Part shown: positions 35,792 to 49,204 of the stretch, one piece after another | Numbering within the stretch: position 1 is the first letter of the stretch | Layout: each line of letters begins with the position of its first letter | Assembly (NCBI GenBank): GCA_964058845.1 | Contig: CAXKVR010000115.1 | Location: 1 to 64,000, forward strand | Source of the DNA: Carex sylvatica | Lineage: Eukaryota > Streptophyta > Magnoliopsida > Poales > Cyperaceae | Reading direction: 5' to 3' | Length of the DNA stretch: 64,000 nucleotides | Position numbers and translations under genes: made by a program | The notes under the pieces: generated by a model | What the model was told of the DNA's origin: nothing | Seen by the model: only the letters and a program-made list of their open reading frames with translations | The model's database searches: none

Positions 35792-36409
35792 CTAAAAATA
35801 GATTCTCGGTCTATTTGTTGCACACAAAAAATTGGATAACTCTTTGTAGTATTGTAATTTGTAAATGTAGAAGACCGACCTTGTATATATTATCCCAATA
35901 TTTATTTAGCTCTCTCAAGGTATTGGATTTAAATCAGATCCAAGCATAATAATAAAAATACAATTTCGTTATGACTTTATAAAATTTATATGCAAACCTA
36001 TATTCAATTTGAATTTTAGGATCCAATTGTGAGTTCTTATTCATTATAGAAGTTTCATATCATATTTTGAATTTTCTCTCAAGAAACAAATAACACAATG
36101 CTTGCATGAAATTAATAAAATTACAAACTTAAAAAAATAATTTAATTTTAATAACTTATATAAAGAAACACAATTTTCGCACAATATCCTTTCGCACCAG
36201 GATATGGGGCAAAGATTTTAACAGAGTAGGTTTAGATTCGCGCAGCGCATGGACTATAGAATCAAACCAGCGTTTTTATATGGTTTGTGCGCTGCATGAA
36301 GAGAAAACTCATTTGTTAACATATTTACCCAGGATTTAGGAACGTAGCAAGCAGAGAGGACGAAATTTCGCAGCGGAGGAGATGATTATTTCCAATGCGG
36401 AATTCGCAT

Positions 36410-36567
36410 CCTCTGAGATATCTCATATTTTGCATGATTTTTTGGAAAATCTCAACCGTTACAATACGTTCTGCGCGAATCTCAAACTCAAATAATATTG
36501 GCCCCCTACGTCACCCCGAATGGGCACCGGGCACGTCGGTCACGCAAAATATGAGATATCTCAGAGG
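36410..36567. mobile_element. 158-bp hairpin MITE
   Basis: Perfect 24-bp inverted ends (CCTCTGAGATATCTCATATT... and its complement ending AATATGAGATATCTCAGAGG) enclose ~110 bp. Each end contains the palindrome GAGATATCTC. Confidence 0.85.
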
Positions 36568-39020
36568 AACAGAGGATACGAACTCTGCTGCGATCGCACC
36601 CAAGAGAAAGAGGTAAATAAATCTGCTGTTATTCAAAAGGGATTATAGAACCCTGTTATTCAAATCTCATCCGTTAATCTTTGTTGAGAATCGGGTACGA
36701 AAAACTTTTTTCCTTGAGATTCGTGTAGGAGAAACTTGGAACAGTTGAGATAGAAATAACAGGGTCCTGTGATCCCTCTGGAATAACAGCAGATTTATCT
36801 CGTGAACGAAGAGAAGCTTCTCATCAGTGCTTCGGCGTGTTTGCCGACTCTTTGACTCTTCCTGCTTTGAAATTTCCACAATCAAAATTCTCCGCCGCTA
36901 ATAAATTAAAATTAAATTACTTATGGAACCATAAAAAAACAGAATTCCACTTAGCACCATTAAAATTGGAATTCGAAAGGTTGTACGCTCGAAATTAAAT
37001 TAGGTAATATTTAGTGGATAATCAATTTAAGAGGCTTGACCACTATATTTTATTAAAAAAATTATGGTGAGTGCTTTATATTTCTTATTATTCAGAATGT
37101 GAATATTTTCAAATATAAAATAAAAATAATTGCCAAATTTATGTAGTTAAAGTAATATAATGTAAAACTGTAAAATAAAAATATTATATTATAAAATGTA
37201 ATATAAAATTCAAGTAATTAACTTGATATGCTATAATTTTAAACAGTATGGATATCTGAGCTAATTAGCAAGACTATTGAGGTTTAGTAAAGTGTGGAAG
37301 CATTAATTATGTGTTCATAGTTTACTCTTCTAATCATACAAAGCGGCCTTGAAAACTTTGTTAGAGATAGATGTTCATGCATTATTTGTGATCTTGAACA
37401 AGACCAGTACTTGTTTGATGTAACTTTTTCTTTTTGAAATATCATGTGTTTGGAAAGACAAGTTGTTAAAAAGAAGACCGCAAGTTGCAGCAAAAGAGAG
37501 TTTCTCAACAAATTCAAGGTATTTGCTTCATGCAGCGCACAAATTATAGAAACAAAACAACACTGTATGTGGTTCATGCATTGCATGAAGCTAAAACTGC
37601 TCTATTAAAATTTAACCCGTATTTTTCGCAGGAACAACAACTACAAATCAATATATATATTTTATTTATGATAAGGTGCCAGATTGATAACATGTGGAGG
37701 TAACAGCGCTATCTTCACATGCTCGGAGACAAAAAAGGAAATAGAAAAATGCTTTTAAGGAGACTTTTTCTTTTTCAGATACGCGTAGCTGTCAATTTCC
37801 TGTGAATCTCTCTCTCTCTGGTTTATCACCTCGCCAAGTTTCTCTTTGGTGTGCACGTATTATAAACTTCTATTTTTATATTCTAAGTTTTTAACTAATA
37901 AGTCTTTTGTTCACACAAATTTCTGACATATACGGAAGTATAATTATATTGACTATACCGTATCAGTATAATTATCCTTGCTATGGAATAGCATTGCAGC
38001 TAAACCACTAATTAAATGACACATAATCCCCTTTTTTGTAATATATTTTTTCAAATAAAGTAAAATAGCTTCTAAAAAAAAAAAAAAAAAAAATATGGAT
38101 ACAGTGCTTTATTTATAAATTGGTTGCGCATTAATTTTTAAATAATTTGAGTGTTATTTTCTAATTCATTAAATACTATTAATTATGGATCGTTGCAAAT
38201 TTCGATATGTATGATAATATTTGCATAAAATATAATAATTTCGATATGTATGATATGCATAATGTATAATTTTATTCCACATTACAATTTTTTTTTCATA
38301 GTTGTCAAATTTTATATGTTAATTTCCATCCTTTTTTATTAACAGTTAACACCACTTAATTTTTTTATTAACAGGTAACACTACTTACTGGCTTGCTGCA
38401 GACTGTAAAAATAATACCAAAAAACAGAGCCCATCTTCATCCGAGTGCATATCCGACGTGTACGGTGCCTATGCGCAGGGCATTATTATTATTTTTTGCT
38501 TTGAGATTCGTGCAGAACGTATTTGAACGGTTGAGATTTTCCAAAAAAGCACTCAAAGTTTCTCTCTCACAAGAAAAAGAAAGATAATTCAGAGTGGTGA
38601 ATCTCGCAAGTGATTATTTAGAGATCACACCAGAGTACCATATCTTTTGTGTAAGAATTAAAATATTAGATATTTACTCGAATTTTTATCCCGAATCCAT
38701 TACGCTATCAACAAAATTAAAATTAAATTCCTTCCTGTGAGTTGGAATCACAGAGGAGAAAAAGATAATCAAAGCATATCTTAATTTTAGATTAATTGCA
38801 GTTTAGTTAGTTGGCTAAACTACATTAAGTAATATTCTTCAATTAATTATGAATTTATGATCTACAACTTAATTTCTTCGGAATCAAAATGAAAATAGAA
38901 GAGGAGCATTAAACACACTACTCATCATCTAATAATACATCTATACTAATAAGTAATAACTGAGACCAGTCTACACAAATCTGCCAAAAATTATCTTACT
39001 AATTATGTACATCTAATTAC

Positions 39021-39380
39021 CTAATTATTATTCATGACACAGAACCGAGATGGTCTCGGTTGGAAATTCCTTCTTCGGTGAAGATCTCTGCATGAAGGGC
39101 TGATCATCAGCATTAAAATAGTCTTCACTGATTTTGCCTTTCGTCCCGCCTTTATCAATTCAGATCTGCTAGGAGAACTCGAGTTTGAAATTGAACCCGA
39201 ACGGTTTGAGATTCGACGCATGTTTCTGTGCCGACTACACCGGAATGAACCAGGGTGGTTTGTTGGTGAGCAGAGACAGGTACGAGGTGAGATTTGAGAT
39301 TTGTTAGAAGAAGGGTGTATACTTGGGTTAGTTCTTTTCGGAAGGGAACGACAAGTTGATTTGTAAAGAGGAGCGGCCAT
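39021..39380 (-). CDS. Plant serine-rich protein-like, short form (119 aa), paralogue 1
   Basis: An intronless 119-residue frame starting MAAPLYKSTCRSLPKRTN. The family core is RTCLCSPTNHPGSFRCSRH, with C35, C37, H42, C48 and H51 in the C-x-C-x4-H-x5-C-x2-H pattern. The middle is Ser/Asn/Arg-rich and the C-terminus is RRRNFQPRPSRFCVMNNN. No signal peptide or membrane helix is visible. It differs from the 182-aa relative by a much shorter N-terminus. A TATA box lies 58 bp upstream. The frame is intact and the core conserved across all copies, which argues for selection. Function unknown. Confidence 0.87.
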   Translation of the reverse strand: MAAPLYKSTCRSLPKRTNPSIHPSSNKSQISPRTCLCSPTNHPGSFRCSRHRNMRRISNRSGSISNSSSPSRSELIKAGRKAKSVKTILMLMISPSCRDLHRRRNFQPRPSRFCVMNNN

Positions 39381-39437
39381 TGGAGTAGTTTCTTACTTTG
39401 AAGAAGAAGGAATAGTTCAAGCCTTCAAGGGAGGGCT

Positions 39438-39446
39438 TATTTATAC
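39438..39446 (-). promoter_or_regulatory. TATA box of serine-rich paralogue 1
   Basis: GTATAAATA on the minus strand, about 60 bp before the ATG. The 51.8-kb paralogue has the same word and the 57.2-kb paralogue has CTATAAATA at a similar place. Upstream, all three copies also share a box close to GGGACACTTNTGTAAAA. Confidence 0.75.
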
Positions 39447-40560
39447 ACTTTTAAGTGTTAATTCACCATTCTTTTAACTTTGTAACCCTTGCAAATTTTA
39501 CAAAAGTGTCCCTCATGTCCTAATATTAACAATTCATGCAATTACACCTGCTTTTTTTCTTTTCTTTTCATTTTTCCAACGAATGTCTCTAGAAGTTACG
39601 GCCCCTGATACACCCAAGTATATTGTTTTGATTTGAAATATGGGTATCTAAGTAACATTTTATGTGATATCAGAAAACAGCACACTGGTAGTTCACAGAA
39701 TAGAGAGAAAAACCATCAACCCCAAAAAAATAAAAATAAAAATAAAAATAATATAGAGACCGAAAACATGGGACTCCATAAAAACCACGTGCAGGCTGTT
39801 CTGAAATATAATTTATTTAAACTAAACCGGAATCAGTGAATAAGCAAATCAAATTCGGCTGCCAAATACTCTGTATCCGAGTCATGAATTGTCACTTTCT
39901 GTAGGTATTTGAAATATATATTCGTCAGCGTTATCATATTTTGGTCGTTTGTAATTATGAGCAGTAGTAGAGCAGTTTATGATCTAACCGGATCCTAGTC
40001 ACATTGTTCAACTACAATTGAAGAAAGTTTTTTTTTTTTTTTTTTTTTTTTTAAGGTTAGCGACAAATTGTCGCCAACGATATATTGAATAAGAAAAAGT
40101 TATATTTACACAATTTCCACTTGGACAAAATTAAACAAAAAAAAAGAGTTGTTACACGTGGTAATTATTTAGTGGAATGATGCCATGTGCAGCTTAATGA
40201 TTTGTTTTTTTTTTACTTTTTTTAGATAAATTGCTAAAGGCAACATCACTACAATTGCATGTAAGTGGAATGGGGACGATCTAATTATGAATATCATCAA
40301 TACTAACCGAGTAATTTATCTCTTGCCTAATAGATTAGTGCATTGTTACAAATTTTTATATTAATTAATTGTATATTAAACAAAAGTTCCATCTTTATCT
40401 CTGGATTCTGAGGCCTATTCATGCAAACCTAATTAATGTGTGTATACAGTGAATAAGCTTTGTCAGCAAGAAATGTCGCCAGCCATTATGATATTAATAT
40501 CATGTTAATATAGTCCCACTTTTTAAGTGCAAGGGGAACTTATTGTAAAGAAATCAGCCT

Positions 40561-41989
40561 TCTGCAATACACATTGTGTCTCCTTATACACCGATTAAGA
40601 TAACTGTCATTGACTAAGAAAAATAACAGCACAAGGTTTTTTTTAGTGACTAAAATAATGTTTTTGATTGATAAACTATTTGTGAATATATAAATTTGCA
40701 AGATACTTGGCCTCATTTTATCTAAGAAAAAGTACAAAAAAAGAGATTTTCAAATAAGCAGCTTCAGAAAAATAAATTTCACATCCCACAGTTTTATACT
40801 TTTAATTTTTTACATTTAGAATCTTAAAAACTAATGATGTGTTCAAAAGCAAAGACAACAGTTTCGGAGCCAGTGATATTTCCTCTTCAGTTTTGTGTCT
40901 ATTTCTCAGTATCCTATTACGCAGCACACGGAAAAAAAATTCCAAAGAAAAATTCATTGCTTTGTACTTATTTATTACTTATTATATTTATTTTTAAGAA
41001 CATTGATAATGATTTCTATAGCATCTGGTAACGAAAGTGCTTATCCAAAACCTGGGCCTAATTAGTAATTACTTATTGGCTATCAGTTTAATCTCTGTGG
41101 CAGCCATGGACCTTTACATGGTGTAGTGAGTTAGTGAGAGACACATCGTCTTTGTTCCATGAACAATTTTTCTTTCTAATTTTCTTTAAGAAAAGCTCTA
41201 ACAGAGCAATTTTTGATCAAAATTATATATTTACTATACAAAGAACACTGTCCTATGAGTACCAGAGAATCCAGATTCAGTACTGGCACATCCTTATTTT
41301 TGTGGGTCCACTTGATTTGATAAATAGGCCAGAAAGCTACTTGTGAGAAAAAAGAAAAGAGTTATCTTGTGTACCAAGAAGGAAAACGAAATATAAAAAA
41401 AATATCACAGTGGAATATTTCTTCATGTCAACATCGCACCCTTTGTATATGCCTTCAGAGAAGCATCTGGTAATTATAAGTTTTACAAGTTGGGTCTTGT
41501 TGGTACACCCCCCCATTTCAAATTTCTCAAAACAGATCTTCTGTGACCGTGGTGGCAGCAGCTATGGTGCCGGATGTACCTGCCAATATGGAGACTTTTG
41601 CTCGTTTGGATACTTATTTGAACTCCAATTTAATTTTGAAAATCAGATTTGGTAATGTATGACTGGTTTCTAGATATACTGATCAGGTCCAGGGCTAAGT
41701 CATTAGTACTTCCCTGAGGTTTCATATATTTGATTGAGTAAACACCATATTAGCATTCACCTAATTTTTTTTCTAATGAATTAGTTCTTGTAGAACCAAA
41801 ATCCAGTATTTGATTTTATATCTTAGCCATATTAAATAACAAAGACAAATTCAAAATCATAATCAACTGGACCACAAAGAAAATGAGAAATGTAGTTTCC
41901 TATCTACCTCTTTTTCTTCAGACTAATTTGACGCCGAAATATATTAAATTTGAATAACTCTTATCTCATTTTCTTAGCCAATACGATAC
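40561..41989. other. Intergenic, no supported gene
   Basis: AT-rich. The frame at 41410-41655 has a mildly Cys-rich stretch but no family signature, and I do not call it. Confidence 0.55.
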
Positions 41990-43730
41990 CGTATTTATGT
42001 TGATAAGCACGTCTTGTGATATAATAAATATCATATCTAAAAATGTGACACTGCAGAAGGCGACATGGTATTAATTTTTCAAATGCTGCCGTTTTCAGAC
42101 AGAGGTCGATGGCTGACTGCAATCTGTGATTCAATTCTTTTAAAGGCCACTAATTTTAGTTGCGAAATAAATTACGATGCATTGTTTGGTTATTTAAAAT
42201 GCATTGATTAAGCAGCATATACCAGCATAAAACCTAACCTGCTTGGCTTTTCTGAATCCTACCATTTCATTGTTTAATAGAAAAGGGGAATATATTTCAT
42301 ATCAGATCAGTGTGGTTTGAATTCATATCACCTGACGTATCTCAAACAGTGAGTATGAATCTGGTTCGCTCAATATATATTAGCACAAATCTTAAAGGGA
42401 TCCATGCATTACAGGCTTGGACCAGATTGATCCGGATGCTGATCGGATGGTCCGGATTCAAACTCATATGGTGAGGTAACACAGAGGTTCCGGACTCGTG
42501 TGGCTTGGTATTGATATCTAGCTTTGACCAGTATAGAGCCAAAACTCAGAAGTGATATGGTAATTTGCTGTTACTAACTGGCACAGTATTATTTCACAGT
42601 ATGTATAACTTTACATTTTTTATTTTATTTTCAGCTTTAAAAAATAGTTTTTAATTGCCACATGTTTTTATAATAAGTACCATACATTATACAATACTTG
42701 AATGCTAGATTGACAGTTTGACACAAAGAATTACACTGTATTAAAGTTGATAAGCATGTCTTGAGATATTCGAAAATATCATATCTAAAAATGTGACACT
42801 GCAGAAGGCGACATGGTATTAATTTTTCAAATGCTGCCGTTTTCAGTCGGAGGTTGATGGCCGACTGCAATCCGTGATTCAAAATTTTAAAGGCCAGTAA
42901 TTTTAGTTGCTAAAGAAATTACGATGCCTGCTTTGGATTAAGTAGCATATGCCAGCATGAAAGCTATTATTTCAATGTTAACCAGAGAAGGGGAAGATAC
43001 TTCATATGCAGATCAGTGTGACCTGGTATTGATATCTAGCTTTGACCAGTATTGAGCTAATACCCAGAAGTGATACGGTACTTTGCTGTTATAAACTGAC
43101 ACAGTATTATTTCACAGTATGTATAACTTTTGATTTTTTGTTTTAATTTTCATACATTATACCATACTTGAATGCTAGATTGACACAAAGAATTATACTG
43201 TATAAAAGTTGATAACAGTGTCTTGAGATATAGAAAATATCATATCTAATATTGTGACACTGCAGAAGGCGACATGGTATTAATTTTTCAAATGCTGCAG
43301 TTTTCTGTCGGAGGTTGATGGCTGACTGTGATCCGTGATTCAAAATTTTAAAGGCCAGTAATTTTAGTTGGTAAAGAAATTACGATGCCTGATTTTGTTA
43401 TTTTAATTGCACTGATTAAGCAGCATATGCCATCGTAAAACCTATCTTTTCATTGTTCACCAGAAAAGGGAAGATATTTCAGGGGAAGATATTTTATATG
43501 CAGATCAGTGTCAGTTGGTATTGATATCTAACTTTGACCAGTATAGAGCCAAAACCAAGAGGTGCTATATGATATTTTGCTGTTTTAACTGACACAGTAT
43601 TATTTGTTTGTAGTATGTAGAACTTATGATTTTTTTTTTTTAATTTTCAGCTTTACAAATTTGTTTTTAATATGCCACATACTGTTAATAATAAGTATGA
43701 TAAATATATTATACCATACTTGAATGCTAT
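41990..43730. repeat. Three tandem copies of a ~460-bp noncoding unit
   Basis: TGTGACACTGCAGAAGGCGA occurs at about 42044, 42792 and, with one change, 43253. Following blocks keep their order: CATGGTATTAATTTTTCAAA, AAAGGCCASTAATTTTAGTT, TTGATATCTAGCTTTGACCA and CAGTATTATTTCACAG. The second and third copies are 461 bp apart. The first is longer because it carries an insert at about 42313-42505. No coding frame spans the unit. Confidence 0.9.
42313..42505. mobile_element. ~190-bp insert in the first 460-bp unit, probable MITE
   Basis: Comparison with the second unit shows extra DNA between GATCAGTGTG and TGGTATTGATATCTAGC. It contains inverted phrases (GTTTGAATTCATATCACC / GATTCAAACTCATATGGTGA) and GGACCAGATTGATCCGGATG. 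The border word GTGTGG occurs at both edges. Confidence 0.6.
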
Positions 43731-44671
43731 ATTGACACAAATATTGATGCTGCAAATACCAAACGAATTAGAAATTACATTTTCTTTCTTCATAAATCTA
43801 CATCCTTTCAAGCTTAAAATGAACTAAGATGGCATTATCCGGAATCAGGCATCCTGTGTGGGTACAAATTATAATTCAGCAAATTAATATCCTTCCATTG
43901 TGTCATTGGACATATGACATGTGGACTGAGCTGGGAACTCTGTTCCAAGTTCGAGTAATGCTCAGCTCAGGTATATAAGATTAACAAATAACTTTCAAAT
44001 GGATCCGATCGATTTCCATTAAAACATCATAGTTAAACAAACAACACAAATTAAGCTCATCTCATTCACACTGGTACGAAATGGTACACAACAGTCATGA
44101 TGTTGGATATTGTAGATTCTTCCAGAATCTTAATCTTAACTGAGAGTTCAATACAAGAAAAATTTGAATACCGTACGTCTCTATTCAAAGGTACAAACAT
44201 ACAAATTTGTAGCCAAGTTGTATACTGTTTTCCAGGGAAAATAACATGTATAGAATGTGACTGGTATGAATGGCTGTGTAGAGTACGACTGGGGTTGATT
44301 TCATTTAATTTTTGGTTCAAAATTTCCATATATCGCAGTTTTCAGTAATGAGGTCAATGTCAGGATTGTTCATTTTGATACAAAGATCTTACAAAATTTA
44401 ATGCTGCCAGCCTAGCAATGAGAAATACCTGTTATCTTAAAGTCGGGTGAAGTAGACTTCTGTAAGGGCTGTCGGATTGCAAACCAAATGCTACGCCGCA
44501 CGCTTCTAGTGCACCATCCAAGGACTGTGATTCCCATCGAGATCTGCACACCGTCTTGAGATTTGCTCTAAAAAATTAGAGCAGAGTAGGTCCGATTGGC
44601 TCCAAGACTGTTGGATCCGCCTTAATTTTCGTGCATGCCCGCTTTAATTTTCGTGCGTATGGATCTTAAAA

Positions 44672-44884
44672 TGAATTCGTATCCTCTGCATTAACTCAAA
44701 AAAGAATCTTTTGAGTTAATACATTTGAAACGTCCCATTCACTTTAAGATCCGTACATACTAGATTTACACTAATATTAAAGAGTCCCTGAATTATAGAT
44801 TGTGGTTAGATTGACTCCGTTTAAAATAAGACGGCCGAGATGGGTTAACTCAAAAGATGCTCTTTTGAGTTAATGCAGATGATA
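44672..44884. mobile_element. MITE with a hairpin at each end, copy 2
   Basis: The same organisation as the 9.85-kb copy: GAATTCGTATCCTCTGCATT, a TTAACTCAAAA/TTTTGAGTTAA hairpin, an interior with GAATTATAGATTGTG, and a second hairpin TTAACTCAAAAG / CTTTTGAGTTAA. It is better preserved than copy 1. Confidence 0.75.
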
Positions 44885-45052
44885 GGGACTCTCTTAAAAC
44901 ATATCAGAAAGTCTTGAAATCCATTAAACTCAAAAGTAGGTCCGACAGGAGTGGAGGGAGTAACACTAAACCGGGGTCAGTGACCCTATTTTTTATTTTA
45001 TTTATTTAATTTTGTATTTATATGTGAGTTTCTATATAATTTATAATAAAAT

Positions 45053-45290
45053 ATTGTGGATACTGTAAATTGATCTCCATGTACATCAACATTTTATATA
45101 ATTGATTCTCATTCATGTTTGACCCCCTATAGTTTGAAGCCACACTGATCTAAAACATTTTACATGATTGATCTTCATTCATATAAATTATTGTGGATAC
45201 TGTAAATTGACTCCATACACAATTATACATCAATATTTTATATGATTGATCTCCATTCATATTTAACTCCTATAATTTAAAAGTCTGACT
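45053..45290. repeat. ~136-bp tandem duplication
   Basis: ATTGTGGATACTGTAAATTG recurs at about 45053 and 45189, followed in both by TACATCAAYATTTTATATRA-type and CATTCATRTTTRACYCCTATA-type words. Confidence 0.7.
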
Positions 45291-45649
45291 TCATCCTAAT
45301 CTGATGCCAATCGGATCTACTCCACTCTACTAAATAATAACCCTCCCTTAATGAGTCTGCATATCCTCTGCATGCAACCTCATATATCTTGAGTTTGAAA
45401 TCTTGACCGTCGGATCAGAATCGGAACATATCTGATCCACACCTGTAATATACATGATCCCTTCAATATTCGTGTCAATACGGAAAATTCAAAATTTGAA
45501 TTATTACAGATATGAATTCCTCGCTTAATCCAACAAATATACGTTAATTTTTTTTCCAACAAGTATACCAGGACGCAACCGTCAGTAAATAGGGTGATTA
45601 AATAATTTTATTATAAATTATTGTAAGAATTATTTATGCTTATCTCATT

Positions 45650-48260
45650 CTTGCATGTTAAAAAATGATTTTGTAAGAATTACTTGCAGAATAAATTAAG
45701 ATTAAAGGAATTCACTTGTAAATTTCAACATAACAAAGAGTACCATGGCTATGTCAAGAGGTAACATCTATTTATTTCATAATTAATAAAAGCGATTTGA
45801 TAGTTTAACTTAATCTGCAAGTATTAGTTGGAATATTGTGCAAATTGATGTTGTCATCAACAGAAACAAATTCTAGTATTGGTGTGCTCTATCTAGGGGT
45901 GTTCATCGGTTCGGTTCGATCAAATTAAAGTTTTATTTCAATTTTAAAAAATTAAATTGAACTGAATCAAAATAAAATATGAATCAAACTGAACAAATCA
46001 AAGTAAATATCGGTTTATTCAGTTAAACCGAAATAGAGTTTAATAATAAAAATAAATATTTTTTTATTAACTTTTTGTTTGGTTTGGTTTAACCAGTTTT
46101 TAAACCGAACCAAGTAATACACATTATGTTGTAATTTTTGAATGTTTAAATGTTTGGTTTGTCCGGATGATGGATTGAAAAGTTTCGGTCGGTTCGGCCT
46201 AACCGTTTTTAAAACTTCTAAAGTGAACTGAACTGAACTATTAAATCGGTTGTAAAAAAATAAACCGGTTAAATTGGTTTTAAAAAGAATAAACCAATTT
46301 TAAAATTTCTAAACTGAACCGACCTAAACTGTTTAAACGAAATTCTAAACCGAACCGTTTAAACCGAACTCTAAACCGGTCCCAACGAACACCCCTAGCT
46401 CCATCAAAATCCAGAGCATAACTCTTGAAACTTAAATATTTAATAATATTACAGATGAAGTAAGCTGAAAGTGAAAAATGTAAGTCAACTCCTTTCTAAA
46501 AGTTTAAGGACCAATTTGGTGCAAATAAAATTAAGTTCGAACCAACTTAGTTTCTTTGAGAAAGTTTAGAAACCAAAACCTGATTCTCTCAAAAATATTT
46601 GTTTCAATAGGATATATTCCAGAAATAAATAGAAAAGCTTTCGGTTGAGATTTAAAAAATATTTTACATTAATTGACGTTGCTTTCTTTCTCCTTTAGGC
46701 TAGCTTTAGCTCAGTTTTGTTTAATATTTATATTCTTCGTGCTAAACTGCTAAATGAAATTGTCCTACGATCGATGTTATTATTCTTCCAACTAGGATTT
46801 TATCAGACAACGTCAATTAGTGCAAGGAAATTCTGCTTCTTTTTTTAATAATATTGTTCAACTACTGTTTGAATTTACTATTCGGAATAGCACTCTTCTA
46901 ATGCTATTTCTTAATAAATTAAGCGAGCCCTATGTGTTTTCATAGTACCACTTGCCCTTGAATGAAAAAAAAAAAAAAAAAAATTTACATTGTAGTGGAT
47001 ATGACATCCTACAAGTTGGGTGTAAGTAAATAGATCATATATTATTCGTCTATATCTGGATTCGTATTTGAATTTTTATGGATTTAGATATTCATATATA
47101 AATAATTTGTGAATATAAATATGATTTATGTAGATACAGTATATTTCAAAATCAGATACATATACAAATACAAATAACTATCTGTATCTGTATTTTTTGT
47201 TAGTTTTTTTTTATCTGTTTGAGTGAATGCTAATACGAATATGGAGAATTATGTATCCATTTTTTTAAAATTTTTGCAGATATTTATTATTTTGGAATTA
47301 TATATGTTTAGAGAGGAGAATATATTTTTTGTTTGTATTTTTTGATTAAAATATGGTTATGTTGTTGATTTTTGTTAATGAGATATATATTTTGTATTGA
47401 CATAATAAGTTTAACATGAAAAAAATTACTTTGTTGTTATTTTAATATTCAAATTAAATCTGTATTTTATATGATTTAATTTTCTAGTGTAGAAATATAT
47501 ATATATTTTTTTGAGTAAAAGTTAGAGATCAAGCTCCAACTATTTAATACCCTTGTTATTACAATAAATGATTTTTTACATCCGGATTTCAAAATAGCAC
47601 TCTTCAAATAGGGATATTCTTTATTATATTTAAATTAAGAATATGAATTATATCTATATCCCTATTCGAATTTGTTTAGTATCCGATTTGTGTTTGTATT
47701 CGTTTAATATCTATCTATATCTGTATCTTTTTAATATCCTATTTGTATTTGTATTTAAAAAAATAAAAACATATATGGATATGATTTTCCAATCCGTATT
47801 CGACCCGTTTTGCACCCTACCTAGTTTTGCTCATTCAAGTAGAACCACACTGTTTCTAAGTTTACCAAGTCTCTTTGTGAATTTAATTCTAAAATTTATC
47901 GAATTGACTTCAAATGATGAATTTAAACCTTAAGAGTGATGCATCTGCATGTGAAAATTTTAAAATAATTTTGTATAAAGTCAAGTGGTCAAAAAACATC
48001 CGAAAGATGAATGCATTAAAATAAATAGTTTGAATTCGTCGTTTAAAGCCAATCCGATAAATTTTAGAATTGAGTTCACAAAGACACTTGATGAACTTAG
48101 AAACACCCTAGTTCTACTCATCTTATTCTTAATTATAAATCTTACTAATATCCGTATTATGAAAAAATTATCAGATAAATGATACCAATGAGAGCCCTAT
48201 ATATAAGCAGAGTCTGATTTCGATCTTATTTTGATTTTGGTCAGCTGCTTGTCTTATTAT
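45650..48260. repeat. Duplicated segment, unit A (gene lost)
   Basis: The left part (45.7-46.45 kb) matches the distal upstream regions of units B and C (TAATAAAAGYGAT, TTAGTATTGGTGTGCTC, AATATTACARATGAAGTAAG). The right part (46.98-48.2 kb) matches the region after the gene in unit C (TATTCGTCTATATCTGGAT-like). The proximal promoter and gene expected between them are absent. It holds the hAT element at 45894. Confidence 0.75.
45894..46397. mobile_element. Nonautonomous hAT element, 504 bp, with sister empty sites
   Basis: Perfect 11-bp ends TAGGGGTGTTC / GAACACCCCTA. Duplications GCTCTATC (45886-45893) and GCTCCATC (46398-46405) differ at one base. Units B (about 49.99 kb) and C (about 55.61 kb) have GTGCTCYATCAAAATCCAGA with a single copy, i.e. 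the unoccupied site. The interior is an array of GGTTCGGTTT / AAACCGAACC words. Confidence 0.95.
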
Positions 48261-48539
48261 GTGCAATTGAATTCCAGCTTAGTACGTACTAATTAACCTT
48301 ATGCTTGTTAATGCGCAGAGGATACGAATTCGTTGCAATGACACTTAATTCTGTCAAACACACAATCTAAATTTTGTTTAATCTGAACAGCCATTATGAG
48401 TTATGACTTCCCTGAGTCAACTTAAACTTGTCAACGATTCCAATCTTTTGGAACTTTCTGCTAGTCTTACCTGTATCTGAGGTAAAAAGAATAAAAAAAA
48501 GTGTATGTTCTTGACCTACTAGGCTTTAGCGCGTGGGAG

Positions 48540-49150
48540 CCGAGATTTTTATTTTTACTCATTTTTAAAAATATTTTAATAAAAATAATCAGGGTCTAAT
48601 CAGAATTTTAAGAATGCTCAAACCATAAATTTTTTTCACGATCCTGAATTTTTATTCAGGACCGTGGAAAAAATCCATGGTCTTGATTTTTTTTTTTTTT
48701 TTTTTTTGCTTTTTTTGCTTTTTTTTGCACTATAATAAAGTTTGAATAAATAAAATATCCACGGTTTGATTTTTTTTTTATGTATATATAATATAATATA
48801 TGTATATGTATATATAATATATGTGTATATAATATAATATAATATAATATAATGATCAGTATTTTCAAAATTTTCAGACAACGGTAGACGTACAATAATC
48901 AGTATTTTCAAAGTTTTCAGATTTCAAATAGTCGATCCAAAACCGTTCAACATAATGGGTATGTTAAAATGTGCTTGCATATCAAATTTTACATTTTTTG
49001 AAATTTGTTTACTATTTATTAAGTATTTAACAAAATCGCTATATTCAGACCATTGAATTTTGTACTCATCTTAATAAATAGCAAAAAAATTTCAAAAAAT
49101 ATAAAATTTGATCTGCAAGCACATTTTAACATATACATCTATACATATAC

Positions 49151-49204
<54 letters not shown>

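Larger units (their letters stand above)
34671..38579. other. Intergenic, no supported gene, two MITEs
   Basis: AT-rich DNA with the MITEs at 35645 and 36410. Between about 36.18 and 36.9 kb it becomes less AT-rich, but no frame has family features. Confidence 0.6.
38580..40560 (-). repeat. Inverted copy of the duplicated serine-rich segment (copy Z)
   Basis: On the minus strand it repeats the order seen at 50.1-52.5 kb and 55.6-58.0 kb: AAGTGCAAGGGGAACTTATT-type flank, GAACTT/CATTAATCTATT blocks, the GGGACACTTTTGTAAAA box, the gene, then a downstream AATAATCACTTGCGAG block. It is the most diverged copy in noncoding parts. Confidence 0.8.

Noticed and set aside
41410..41655. Small Cys-containing ORF as a peptide gene
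   Set aside because: It has no signal peptide, promoter or conserved spacing that I can see, and lies in AT-rich DNA next to repeats.
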